Part shown: piece by piece, positions 56,366-64,000 of the stretch
Numbering within the stretch: the first letter of the stretch is position 1
How the letters are laid out: the number at the start of each line of letters is the position of its first letter
Source: Planctomycetaceae bacterium
Lineage (GTDB): Bacteria > Planctomycetota > Planctomycetia > Planctomycetales > Planctomycetaceae
Reading direction: 5' to 3'
Length of the DNA: 64,000 bases
NCBI GenBank assembly: GCA_002726205.1
Contig: PBSL01000068.1
Span: 1-64,000, forward strand
Translations under genes and position numbers: made by a program
Notes under the pieces: generated by a model
Database searches by the model: none
Seen by the model: only the letters and a program-made list of their open reading frames with translations
What the model was told of the DNA's origin: nothing

Positions 56366-57324
56366 GAGCGGTCGTGCTCGAAGCCGGCGGTGCCCGGTTC
56401 GTCGATGACCACCCGGTTCCGGCAGCCGTTGGTTCGGAGATCCTCGTGGATGTTCTCGAGGCGGGAATCTGCGAAACCGACCTGCAGCTGATGGCCGGCT
56501 ACATGAAGTTTCGCGGGGTGCTGGGGCACGAGTTTGTCGGTGTGGCCCGATCGGGACGTCTGGCGGGCCGGCGGGTGGTCGGCGAGATCAACTGTCCCTG
56601 CGGATCGTGCAGCACGTGCACTGGCGGGCTGGGCAACCACTGCTCGCAGCGGACGGTCCTGGGGATCCTGGGCCGCGACGGGGCATTCGCCGAAAGGCTG
56701 GTGTTGCCCGAGGCCAACCTGCACGAGGTGCCCGAGGGGATGCCCGATCGCGTCGCCGTGTTTGCCGAACCGGCCGCCGCCGCCCTGCAGGTGCTCGAAC
56801 AGGTGCCACCGGCCGGTGGCGAGTCGGTCGTTGTTCTGGGTGCCGGCCGCCTCGGCAACCTCTGCGCCCAGGCTCTTGCTGCCGCCGGGTGCCGGGTCCG
56901 CGTGGTGGGCAAGCATGACGAGAAACTTTCGATTCTCGATCGGATGGGTATTGCCACTTCGCGTCTCGACGACACCAGCCCCGATCATCTGGCTGACATC
57001 GTTGTCGATGCCACCGGGTCGGCCAGCGGGTTGCCGACGGCACTGGGGTTCGTACGGCCCCGGGGCACGATCGTGCTGAAGACGACCATCGCCGGGGATC
57101 AGCGGCTGGTGCTGGCACCGATCGTGATCGACGAGGTGACCGTGGTCGGGTCGCGTTGCGGTCCGTTGGCGAGGGCGCTGGAGGCCCTGGCCGACGGCAC
57201 CTTCGATGTCACGCCGCTGGTCGGCGACGTCTATGATCTCGAGGATGCCGTCGAGGCACTGCAACGGGCGGGGTCGGACCGGGGCGTGGTCAAGCTGGTG
57301 CTTTCGGTGGAAAAACTCCTCTAG
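56362..57324 (+). CDS. Zinc-dependent medium-chain dehydrogenase (second of pair)
   Basis: 320 residues. Catalytic zinc ligands in AGICETDLQLMAGYM and VLGHEFVG; structural-zinc motif CPCGSCSTCTGGLGNHC. NAD(P) motif VVVLGAGRLGNLCAQAL. It is shorter and clearly distinct from its neighbour, so the pair probably acts on successive or alternative substrates. Coupled to the previous gene by a 4-base overlap. Confidence 0.87.
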   Translation: MRAVVLEAGGARFVDDHPVPAAVGSEILVDVLEAGICETDLQLMAGYMKFRGVLGHEFVGVARSGRLAGRRVVGEINCPCGSCSTCTGGLGNHCSQRTVLGILGRDGAFAERLVLPEANLHEVPEGMPDRVAVFAEPAAAALQVLEQVPPAGGESVVVLGAGRLGNLCAQALAAAGCRVRVVGKHDEKLSILDRMGIATSRLDDTSPDHLADIVVDATGSASGLPTALGFVRPRGTIVLKTTIAGDQRLVLAPIVIDEVTVVGSRCGPLARALEALADGTFDVTPLVGDVYDLEDAVEALQRAGSDRGVVKLVLSVEKLL

Positions 57325-57435
57325 ACACAGATCCTGCGGTTCTTACAATCCGCCCACTTTGCTCTCTCTCACTTTCCGTCGGCCGTCACGGTCGCGGATC
57401 TCCCGGGCGTGGTTTCTTTCGCAAGGATGTGCCAG

Positions 57436-58269
57436 ATGTCAGCTCGAACGATGCGACCCGTGGTCCTTGGACTGTCGGCGGTGATTGGCCTCACGGTCCT
57501 GGCCGGTTGTTATTCCTATAACCCGTACGGGTACGGTGGGTATCCCGAGGTGCTCTCGACGATGCCTTCGCCGGGAACTGTACCGGCCGGGCCCCTGCCG
57601 CTGGGCGTGACCCCGATCGGTCCTCAGGCGGCGACTCCGACCGGTGTCTGGCAGGGAGTGCCCCAACCGTTGCAGGGACCGTCGGCGGCGGCCCCGGTGG
57701 CGATTCCCGCTCCAGTCGGTTCCCCCAGCCAGCCAGTCCCCATCTACCAGGACCCGACAGATCCAGCGACCGGGAGCGATTCGGAGAAGGCCCCGGCCCC
57801 GAAGAAGGAAACCTCGTCGCTGCGGATTCCCGCGGGAACAATTCCCGGCAGCCCGGTGATCAAACCGTCCGCCGCTGAGACCGAGGCCGTCGGCGAGGTG
57901 ATTCCGGCAAAGAAGGAGACGCCGGAGAACTTCTTGGCTCCCGAAACGGCCCGCCCGATTGAAACGACCACGGTTCCCGCCATCGACGAAACCAACTACG
58001 GCTATGATGCCCGGGCCTACACCTGGTTGAAGGGAACTGTCGAGTACGACAAGGCCGATGGAGCCTGGCACCTGATGTACGCTGCCACGCCGGATCCCGA
58101 CGACCAGTACGGAGGCGACATCTCGCTGGCCATCGATGCCCGGCTGGAAGGACTCAGCGACAACGACGTGATCTATGTCACCGGCTCGTTTGATCCCGAC
58201 CAGGTCGACCGGTTCGGCAAGCCTCGCTTCCGGGTCAAGCAGCTCTCGCAACTCGCGCCGGTGAAATGA
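57436..58269 (+). CDS. Hypothetical proline-rich lipoprotein
   Basis: 277 residues. Lipobox TVLAGC (Cys about 24) after a hydrophobic leader, then a Tyr/Gly-rich start (YSYNPYGYGGYPEV) and a Pro-rich middle. The C-terminal ~85 residues (YTWLKGTVEYDKADGAWHLM...NDVIYVTGSFD) look like a compact beta domain with no family I recognise. ATG 57436 follows AAGGA by 8 bases. Ends 9 bases from the convergent FG-GAP gene. Confidence 0.75.
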   Translation: MSARTMRPVVLGLSAVIGLTVLAGCYSYNPYGYGGYPEVLSTMPSPGTVPAGPLPLGVTPIGPQAATPTGVWQGVPQPLQGPSAAAPVAIPAPVGSPSQPVPIYQDPTDPATGSDSEKAPAPKKETSSLRIPAGTIPGSPVIKPSAAETEAVGEVIPAKKETPENFLAPETARPIETTTVPAIDETNYGYDARAYTWLKGTVEYDKADGAWHLMYAATPDPDDQYGGDISLAIDARLEGLSDNDVIYVTGSFDPDQVDRFGKPRFRVKQLSQLAPVK

Positions 58270-58278
58270 TCGCCGCGG

Positions 58279-59499
58279 TCACTTGCGGGGGTTTTCATAC
58301 CACACGACCCCGAGATTGTGGACCTCCTCGCAGGTCAACACGTCCAGGTCGCCGTCGGCGTCGAGATCGAGCAGTCGGACGAGATCGAATTTCACTCCGG
58401 CCGCATCGCTGATTCGGTGAACCGTCCAGTCGCCGGTGGTGGGCGATCCCCGGTAGCTCATCCAGCTGACGGCGCGTTTTTTCGGGTCACCACGATTGGC
58501 CATGACGAGGTCGGGTTGCCCGTCGCCGTCGATGTCGCCGATCGCTACGCCCTTGCCGTAGCGGAACGCGTCGGGCAGGCGGATCGAGTGTTCCGACCAA
58601 CCGGTCGGCGTTTGGCGGCAGTACAGCAGTCGGCTTTCGCGGGCGGCCGAGACGATATCGGTGTGCCCGTCGGCGTCGAGGTCGCCGACGGCGACGAAGA
58701 GTACTTCGACTCCTCTGCCGCCGATCTCGTGGCGCCGCCACGGCTTCCGTTTCCGGGCGGTGGCCTGGCCGGGGTGTTCCAGCCAGTAGACGCCACGGCG
58801 AGGGCCTCGACGGTCCGAAACCACGACATCGAGGTCGCCATCGCGGTCGATGTCGTGAGGTTCCAGTGACATGATCCAACCGGCGTCAACCAGCCGGTGG
58901 AAGGTCCAGTCGTTGAGCCTGCGGGGATCCCGGGGCGATTCGAGCCAGCCGACACTGCCGCCGGCCCCCTTGGAGCCGACAACCAGATCGATGCCGTGAC
59001 GACCGTCGACATCCAGCGGCAGGGCGTACATCCACTGCTGCCGCCCGGCGACGGCCGGGATTGCCGCGGTGTTCCAGGCAACCGCATCACGTTGGCGACG
59101 CCGGTCAGCGGGTGCCCAGTGGACGAAGATCGACCGGGTCCGTCCCTCGCAGCAACTGATGACATCGAGCTGGCCGTCACCGTCGAGGTCGGCGAAGACC
59201 GCGTCCTCGGGAGATCCGACGTTGCCGACGGTCACCCCCGGCCAGGGATTCTTCGAACGGCGGGGGCCGGGATTCAGGCAGACGCGGATCGCACCTCCCT
59301 GCTCCCAGCCGGTCGTGACGTCGGGACGACCGTCGCCGTTGATGTCGGCCAGGCGGACGCCGTCGGCCCCCCGCTTGCCAAGGCCGCGGTCGGCTGTATC
59401 GATCGTGTGCCGGGTCCAGGGCATTGCCGCAAACGTGGTGGAAGCAAACGTCGCGACCAGCACGAGGGGCGGCAGAAGTGAGAAGATCTGTTGGGACAT
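58279..59499 (-). CDS. Secreted FG-GAP/VCBS-repeat beta-propeller protein
   Basis: 406 residues, signal peptide 1-24 (LLPPLVLVATFASTTFA). Several FG-GAP/VCBS units carry DxDxDG-type calcium loops: ADINGDGRPD, ADLDGDGQLD, HDIDRDGDLD, GDLDADGHTD, GDIDGDGQPD and LDLDADGDLD. These build an extracellular beta-propeller, often for adhesion or polysaccharide binding. Eleven bases separate it from the Nudix regulator upstream on the same strand, so they may be cotranscribed. Confidence 0.85.
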   Translation of the reverse strand: MSQQIFSLLPPLVLVATFASTTFAAMPWTRHTIDTADRGLGKRGADGVRLADINGDGRPDVTTGWEQGGAIRVCLNPGPRRSKNPWPGVTVGNVGSPEDAVFADLDGDGQLDVISCCEGRTRSIFVHWAPADRRRQRDAVAWNTAAIPAVAGRQQWMYALPLDVDGRHGIDLVVGSKGAGGSVGWLESPRDPRRLNDWTFHRLVDAGWIMSLEPHDIDRDGDLDVVVSDRRGPRRGVYWLEHPGQATARKRKPWRRHEIGGRGVEVLFVAVGDLDADGHTDIVSAARESRLLYCRQTPTGWSEHSIRLPDAFRYGKGVAIGDIDGDGQPDLVMANRGDPKKRAVSWMSYRGSPTTGDWTVHRISDAAGVKFDLVRLLDLDADGDLDVLTCEEVHNLGVVWYENPRK

Positions 59500-59510
59500 G
59501 GTGAGCCCGG

Positions 59511-60215
59511 CTAGAGCTCGAAATGCCAGCCGTCCCTGGACCGCTTCCGGTATGCGGATTCGTTGAACCGGTAGAGTCGGGCGGCGCGGTGAGCGACGTC
59601 GGATTCGGTTTCGTTGAGATCTTCGAGGATGCCCATCTCGAGCACCTTCTTGCGGAAATTCCGCTTGTCGACTTCTCCGCCCGAGGCTGTCTCGTAGAGC
59701 CTCTGCAGGTCGCGGAGCGGGAACTTGCGGGGGAGCAGCTGGAAACCGAGCGGTTTGTAGCGGAGCTTGCCGTAAAGTCTCTTCTTGGCGACCGCGAGGA
59801 TCTCGTCGTGATCAAAGGCCAGTGAAGGGACTTCGTCGAGCGGACACCAGGCGGCCGAGCGGGCGTCGGTGCCGCCACGTGGCCGATGGTCACTCTTGCG
59901 GACCAGGGCAAAGTAGGCCACCGTCACGACGTGGTACCGCGGGTCCCGGTCCGGGTTGCCAAAAGTGCCCAGTTGCTCGAGATGGTAATTGCGAATCCCG
60001 GTTTCCTCTTCCAGTTCGCGTCGAGCCGCCTGCTCGAGAGATTCGCGACCGACCTGAATGAATCCGCCGGGCAACGCCGCCTGCCCCTCGTAGGGTTTCT
60101 CGCCGCGCTCGATCAGCAGCACGTGCAGGTCATTGTCATCCCACCCGAAGACCACGCAATCGACGGTGACCGCCGGCATCGGATAGTCGTAGGTGTAGGT
60201 CCGGGGTGTCCCCAT
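59511..60215 (-). CDS. NrtR-like Nudix transcriptional regulator
   Basis: 234 residues. An N-terminal Nudix domain (about 10-140, LLIERGEKPYEGQAALPGGF) is followed by a C-terminal winged-helix region (about 150-234) as in NrtR, which represses NAD or ADP-ribose-linked genes. The Nudix box GGFIQVGRESLEQAA-REL appears to contain one extra residue between the first Gly and Glu compared with the Gx5E pattern, which would fit a non-catalytic sensor. ATG 60215 follows AGGA; a perfect 15-bp palindrome lies just upstream. Confidence 0.8.
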   Translation of the reverse strand: MGTPRTYTYDYPMPAVTVDCVVFGWDDNDLHVLLIERGEKPYEGQAALPGGFIQVGRESLEQAARRELEEETGIRNYHLEQLGTFGNPDRDPRYHVVTVAYFALVRKSDHRPRGGTDARSAAWCPLDEVPSLAFDHDEILAVAKKRLYGKLRYKPLGFQLLPRKFPLRDLQRLYETASGGEVDKRNFRKKVLEMGILEDLNETESDVAHRAARLYRFNESAYRKRSRDGWHFEL

Positions 60216-60243
60216 CGTGGTTCCTCGCTGCGATCGCCTGATA

Positions 60244-60258
60244 GTGTGATTGTCACAC
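60244..60258. promoter_or_regulatory. GTGTGA-TTG-TCACAC inverted repeat, candidate NrtR-like operator
   Basis: A perfect 6-bp inverted repeat with a 3-base spacer (GTGTGATTGTCACAC) lies 29 bases before the start codon of the Nudix regulator. Position is right for autorepression. The symmetry does not extend beyond 15 bases. Confidence 0.45.
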
Positions 60259-60345
60259 CCAAGCACGGGCGTGGTCAACCGGTCACTGGAACTTCTCGCG
60301 GCCGATCGGCGGGAGCTGCCGGTGTCGGCCGTCGCAAGCCCGTGA

Positions 60346-61599
60346 CTAGGGAACCGTCGTCTCCTCGCTGAACCACTTCGGGAACGGCCCGGAGATGACG
60401 GTTCGCTTTCCGTTGCGAACGATCGACAGCTGCACCCGGTCGCCGGGCTGGTACCTGCCGAGTACTCGGCCGAGAAACGTGTCGAACTTGCGGACGCGGA
60501 GGATCGGCTCGGGGATTCCGATGACGACGTCCCGTTTCTTCAATCCCACGCTGCGAGCGAAACCGTCGGAGTAGACACTGGAGATCTTCACGGCGAGCGT
60601 CGTGGTCGACAGGCCCAGGTCCTTGCGTTGCGACGGGGCCAGGCTGTAGCCCCGCATTCCGGTCCGGAACGGGGCACTTCGCAGCGACTTCTTCCAGCCG
60701 ATCCCGCTGACCCACCAACCGGGCTTGGGTGCCAGTGACAGCGTCTGCAGCCGCGGATCGCCTTCTCGATTGGGACGAAGCACGGTCACGCGGATCGCCT
60801 GGCCGTCGGCGGTTCGGTCCAGGGCGTAGCGAATGTCGTACTCGGAATGCACCGGCACTTTGTCGACACGGGTCACCACGTCACCGGCTCGGACACCTGC
60901 TGCCTGGGCCACCGATCCGGGGCGGACCGATTCCACCCGGTGCCCGTGGTCGCGGTGAATCGACAGTCCGAGAGTCTCCGGGAGAGGAAACCGGAACAAA
61001 TCTCTACGGGTGAACCGTCCTTCGTGGAATGATTGCAGCAACTGGTACTCGCGAACCTTGTGGCAGCGAATGCAGCCCCTGTGGTTGGCCCTCAGCAGCG
61101 GGATGTCTCGTGGCGTACGGCGACCGGGCGTGACGGGTTGGTAGATCTTCTCGGGTTTGGCGTGCCTGGCCAGTACCTCGCTCATCGTGTGCAACAGCGA
61201 CGACGTGTTCATCCTCGCATCCGGCTCACCTTCGTCGCGGCCCCCGTAACGGCTGTAGATGTTCAGGGCCGCGTCGGTGAAAAATGCGTTCCAGGTCACG
61301 TCCAGGTCGAAGGCGAAGTGGTTGAGATTGACACCACCGAGATGGGTGATCCTCACACAGACAAACCGGCGACGGACCGCCGCGATCTGCGTGTTGTCAT
61401 GAGCAACCTGCTCATCCCAGACCCAGCACTCCGGTCAGGTCTCGCAGCGGAACACGATGAACATCGGTCGCCCGGTGTCACGCGCCACTCGCTGTGCCTC
61501 GCCGAGGTTGCGGTACCAGCCGTCGCCGGTTGGCTTCGCGACACAAGGCGTGGCCGAGAGCAGCGACAGGACCAGCAGGGTTGACGTGGTGTATCGCAT
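60346..61599 (-). CDS. Predicted selenoprotein: exported thioredoxin-like, CxxCH and PDZ-like protein with in-frame TGA (Sec55)
   Basis: Reading from ATG 61599 to TAG 60346 gives 417 codons with one internal TGA at codon 55 (61437-61435). Residues 1-21 form a signal peptide (TSTLLVLSLLSATPCVA). A thioredoxin-like strand RPMFIVFRCET then U55-P-E-C58 forms a UxxC where thioredoxins have CxxC; Cys52 also makes CxxU. The frame continues WVWDEQVAHDN into RRRFVCVRITHLGG. A CIRCH haem-type motif is at 176-180, and two PDZ-like segments lie about 205-290 and 325-400 (VRPGSVAQAAGVRAGD; SVGLKKRDVV). Both sides of the TGA are protein-like. An ORF caller would start at GTG 61356, losing 81 residues. Alternative: a degraded gene or sequencing error at a Cys codon. 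Confidence 0.72.
61399..61415 (-). promoter_or_regulatory. Candidate bacterial SECIS hairpin after the in-frame TGA
   Basis: On the mRNA strand ATGAGCA-GGT-TGCTCAT is a perfect 7-bp stem with a GGU loop. It begins 19 bases after the UGA; the loop is 26 bases downstream of it. Flanking GUC and GAC can extend the stem across a 4-base bulge. The apical sequence GCAGGUUGC closely resembles GCAGGUCUGC of the E. coli fdhF SECIS, in which the GGU loop contacts SelB. Confidence 0.6.
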
Positions 61600-61717
61600 G
61601 GGATGGGGCCATTGGTGGTGTTGTAGACCGGCCGCTCAGGATAGCCACTGGACTCGTGTCTTGTCATCCCGGGTGCCGTATCCTGTCGTCTCAGCGGTTC
61701 TGCTACACTCGACCCCG

Positions 61718-63463
61718 ATGTCACGCGTCGATCTCCGGTTACTGCTTTTGATCGCATGTTTCCTGCCGGTTCAACTCTCGGCCGGGATCCCGGTGTCGGG
61801 TCTGCGAAGGCCGATCGACATCGTCTTGTCGCCCAGGGGTGACCGTGTCCTGGTGGCGAATCGCCGCAGTGGATCGGTGTCGGTGATCGATCGCCGGGGC
61901 CGCGGTGTCATTTTCGAGTGCCGGGTTGGGCGAACACTCTCGGCGCTGGCCGTCGTTCCCGGGACCGGGATGGTGCTGGCGACCGACGAGTCGGCTCATG
62001 AACTGGTTGGACTGGAGCAGGGTGACGGCGACCGTCGGTTGCTTCGTGTTGCCTGGCGATTGCCGGTGGCCTCGTACCCGGTGGCCGTATCGGTCACGCC
62101 CGACGGTCGCCGGGCGATCGTGGCCTCGCTGTGGTCGCGGCGGCTGACGCTGGTTCGGTTGGCCGGAAGCCAACGGCCCCGACCTGAAGCGGTCCGGGAT
62201 CTGCCGTTTGCCCCGCGGCGGTTGCTGCAGTTGCCGGGGGGACGCTGGCTGGTGGCTGCCGCCTTTGGTGGCCGGGTGGCGGTAGTGGGCCGGCGCCTTG
62301 CCGGGCCGATCGCCGTGCGTTTGCTCGAAGCCCACAACGTGGGGCGGATGGCGATTTCACCCGACCGACGGCACGTGTTGATTCCGCATCAGTTGATGGC
62401 GGCCGAGGAGGCGACGACCGAGGGTGGTGTCCACTGGGGCGGTGTGATGCTCAACGTGGTTCGCACGGTGTCGATCGCCGCGATCGAGGCGGGCACGGCC
62501 GACCTGGGGTCGCGACGCGGTCTCGACTATGTCGGCGTTCCTGATCGCGCGGCCGGCGACCCCGTGGCCCTTTGCCTGGGAGCGAAGGGCCTGAGGGTGC
62601 TGTTGCTGGCGGGGGTTCATGAAGTGGTCACCAGCGAGGACGGGATCGGTTACTTCACGCGGCAGCGGCTTGGACTCGGGCCGACCGCCGTTGTTCTGGA
62701 ACCGGTGGGGGCGCGGGCCTGGGTGGCGAATCGCTTCGACGATTCGGTCTCCCTGGTGCAGTTGTCACCGCTGGCGGTGCTGGCCAAGATCCCCCTCGGG
62801 ATGACCGCCCGGCGAACGGCGGTCGACCGGGGCGAGGAATTGTTTCATGACGCGAGGCTCTCGAGTGATGGGTGGTTCAGTTGTCGGAGTTGTCACACGC
62901 GGGGACACACCAACGGGGGACTGAACGACAATTTCGGCGATGACAGCTACGGTGCGCCCAAGAAAGTGTCCTCGCTGCTGGGAACCCGTGATACCGGGCC
63001 CTGGGCTTGGAATGGTGAGGTGCCGCGGTTGGTCGAACAGGTCAAGAAGTCGGTGAGGCTGACAATGCGCGGCCCCCGGCTCGGATCCCGTCAGGCCAAT
63101 GACCTCGCCGCCTACCTCAAGTCGCTGCCGGCGGCTCCGTCGCTGGCCGAAGCGCGGGGGACGATTGACACGGAAGTCGTCAATCGCGGTCGCGCCGTCT
63201 TTGCCCGTGCCAGATGCGGGTCCTGTCATGCGGCCCCGGCTTACACGTCACCACGAAATTATGATGTCGGGCTGGAAGACGAACTGGGCCGGACCCGTTT
63301 CAATCCCCCGTCCCTGCGTGGTGTCAGCCAGCATCGCCGGCTGTTCCATGACAACCGGGCGGGAAGTCTTGGCGAGGTGCTGGGTCGGTTCCGGCACGGT
63401 CTGGAGTCGCCCTTGTCGGATGGCGATCGGCGTGACCTGCTGCGATTTCTTGAGAGCCTGTGA
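61718..63463 (+). CDS. Beta-propeller/c-type cytochrome fusion protein
   Basis: 581 residues. Signal peptide (about 1-22) then a YncE/NHL-like beta-propeller (about 25-370, RPIDIVLSPRGDRVLVANRR with repeated xVANR strands). The C-terminal part has two haem c motifs CRSCH (389-393) and CGSCH (500-504) and LLGTRDTGPWAWNG, resembling the di-haem MauG/cytochrome-c peroxidase family seen in planctomycetes. It lies divergent to the predicted selenoprotein across 118 bp with no other feature. Substrate unknown. Confidence 0.85.
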   Translation: MSRVDLRLLLLIACFLPVQLSAGIPVSGLRRPIDIVLSPRGDRVLVANRRSGSVSVIDRRGRGVIFECRVGRTLSALAVVPGTGMVLATDESAHELVGLEQGDGDRRLLRVAWRLPVASYPVAVSVTPDGRRAIVASLWSRRLTLVRLAGSQRPRPEAVRDLPFAPRRLLQLPGGRWLVAAAFGGRVAVVGRRLAGPIAVRLLEAHNVGRMAISPDRRHVLIPHQLMAAEEATTEGGVHWGGVMLNVVRTVSIAAIEAGTADLGSRRGLDYVGVPDRAAGDPVALCLGAKGLRVLLLAGVHEVVTSEDGIGYFTRQRLGLGPTAVVLEPVGARAWVANRFDDSVSLVQLSPLAVLAKIPLGMTARRTAVDRGEELFHDARLSSDGWFSCRSCHTRGHTNGGLNDNFGDDSYGAPKKVSSLLGTRDTGPWAWNGEVPRLVEQVKKSVRLTMRGPRLGSRQANDLAAYLKSLPAAPSLAEARGTIDTEVVNRGRAVFARARCGSCHAAPAYTSPRNYDVGLEDELGRTRFNPPSLRGVSQHRRLFHDNRAGSLGEVLGRFRHGLESPLSDGDRRDLLRFLESL

Positions 63464-63466
63464 CCG

Positions 63467-64000
63467 GTGGACCGTTGCGAACTCGAGCGGCTCGACGGCG
63501 AACTGCGGTCCCAATGGGGGATCGATCTGCGGTCGATCGAAGAACCGCGATGGTGGGATGATCTGGCCCGCGAATGTCACGGCGAGCGGTTTGCCCTTTT
63601 CAGGGAACTGCAGCTTCGCTACTCGGAACGGGCTTGCGGTGCCCAGGCCGACGAGTCGCTGGAACGGGCCTTCTATGACCTGGTGGCCGAGGAGCCGTTT
63701 TCGGGATTCGTCCACTCGCATCGCCGCGGCGTGATCCTGGATGCCGCGGTGCTGGTCGACGATCTGATCGAGCGGGAAGGGATCACCGGAAGGGTGCTGG
63801 ACGTGGGTTGTCATGTCGGGTACCTGGCCGCGTGGTTGGCTCGCCGGGATGCGGCGGTCGTGGTGGCCTGCGACATCTGCCGTCCGGCCCTGGCGGCCGG
63901 GCGGCTCCGCTGCCGGGCCCTGGGACGGCGGGGGGAGTTTGTCGAGGCCGACCTGTTGCCGGCCGGTGGCGACGGGCGATTCGACGTGATCGTCGCGATC
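63467..64000 (+). CDS. Class I SAM-dependent methyltransferase, 3' end outside window
   Basis: 178 codons are open from GTG 63467, 3 bases past the previous stop, to the window end with no stop. Motif I is RVLDVGCHVGYLAAWLA (about 117-133), with the acidic post-I VVACDIC and a following FDVIVAI at the cut. The N-terminal ~115 residues are helical and unassigned. Codon use matches the neighbours and the frame has protein-like composition. Substrate is unknown. Confidence 0.75.
   Translation, partial: MDRCELERLDGELRSQWGIDLRSIEEPRWWDDLARECHGERFALFRELQLRYSERACGAQADESLERAFYDLVAEEPFSGFVHSHRRGVILDAAVLVDDLIEREGITGRVLDVGCHVGYLAAWLARRDAAVVVACDICRPALAAGRLRCRALGRRGEFVEADLLPAGGDGRFDVIVAI

Noticed and set aside
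61356-61356. GTG 61356 as the true start of the PDZ/CxxCH protein
   Set aside because: This start lies inside the coherent strand RRRFVCVRITHLGG and discards an in-frame signal peptide and thioredoxin segment, so it is likely an artefact of treating TGA as a stop.
60346-61599. Pseudogene explanation for the in-frame TGA
   Set aside because: There is only one interruption, it falls on a redox Cys position, and a SECIS-like hairpin follows. I keep it as an alternative, but it is less likely.
61353-61757. 134-residue minus-strand ORF overlapping the selenoprotein 5' end
   Set aside because: It is in another frame, rich in Arg/Ser/Pro, without motifs. The frame with the signal peptide and thioredoxin-like segment explains the region better.

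Overview
The window is a GC-rich bacterial chromosome segment, most likely from a member of the Planctomycetota. Pointers are a secreted formylglycine-type sulfatase, a pre-peptidase C-terminal (PPC) domain protein, a secreted FG-GAP protein, a beta-propeller fused to c-type haem domains, a DUF3604 protein, and an LE-x-LEDRTLLS motif at the N-terminus of a large calcium-binding repeat protein. No rRNA or other decisive phylogenetic marker is present, so the phylum call is an inference. Genes are densely packed, with many ATGA/GTGA start-stop overlaps and no gene-free stretch above about 260 bases.

Layout. (1) 1-12068 is housekeeping: the 3' part of rpsI with a repetitive acidic N-terminal extension, mgtE, a class III aminotransferase, a DUF4105 protein, and the methionine/SAM cycle genes ahcY (minus) divergent from metF-metH (plus), then fumC. 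(2) 12192-39327 is a large exopolysaccharide or surface-glycan locus. A minus-strand wza/wzc/wzy-type set diverges from a plus-strand series: kinase-like protein, flippase, AsnB-type amidotransferase, second polymerase-like membrane protein, glycosyltransferase, second AsnB, sulfotransferase, initiating sugar-phosphate transferase, sugar formyltransferase, PIG-L deacetylase and glycosyltransferase. One glycosyltransferase is inverted inside it. The locus ends in a minus-strand set with an OsmC-like protein, a CPBP protease, a second sulfotransferase, a DegT aminotransferase and an 849-residue calcium-binding repeat protein. The likely product is a sulfated, amino-sugar-containing polymer. (3) 39470-54980 holds a DUF3604 protein, an operon of PPC protein, acetamidase-like protein and sulfatase, a Nudix hydrolase, the polyphosphate/phosphohistidine set ppx-ppk-sixA, a ROK kinase, a molybdopterin oxidoreductase with a copper-site lipoprotein, and a CorA-like protein. 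(4) 55019-64000 holds tRNA-Ser(GGA), two overlapping zinc dehydrogenases, a lipoprotein, an FG-GAP protein, an NrtR-like Nudix regulator, a predicted selenoprotein, a haem/propeller protein and the 5' part of a methyltransferase.

The most notable observation is at 60346-61599. An uninterrupted frame with a signal peptide, a thioredoxin-like segment, a CxxCH motif and PDZ-like regions contains a single in-frame TGA at codon 55. That TGA sits exactly where the first cysteine of a thioredoxin CxxC would be (U-P-E-C). A 7-bp perfect hairpin with a GGU loop follows about two dozen bases later, as expected for a bacterial SECIS. A standard ORF caller would drop the first 81 residues. I interpret this as an unannotated, membrane-associated or periplasmic selenoprotein divergently paired with a c-type cytochrome gene.
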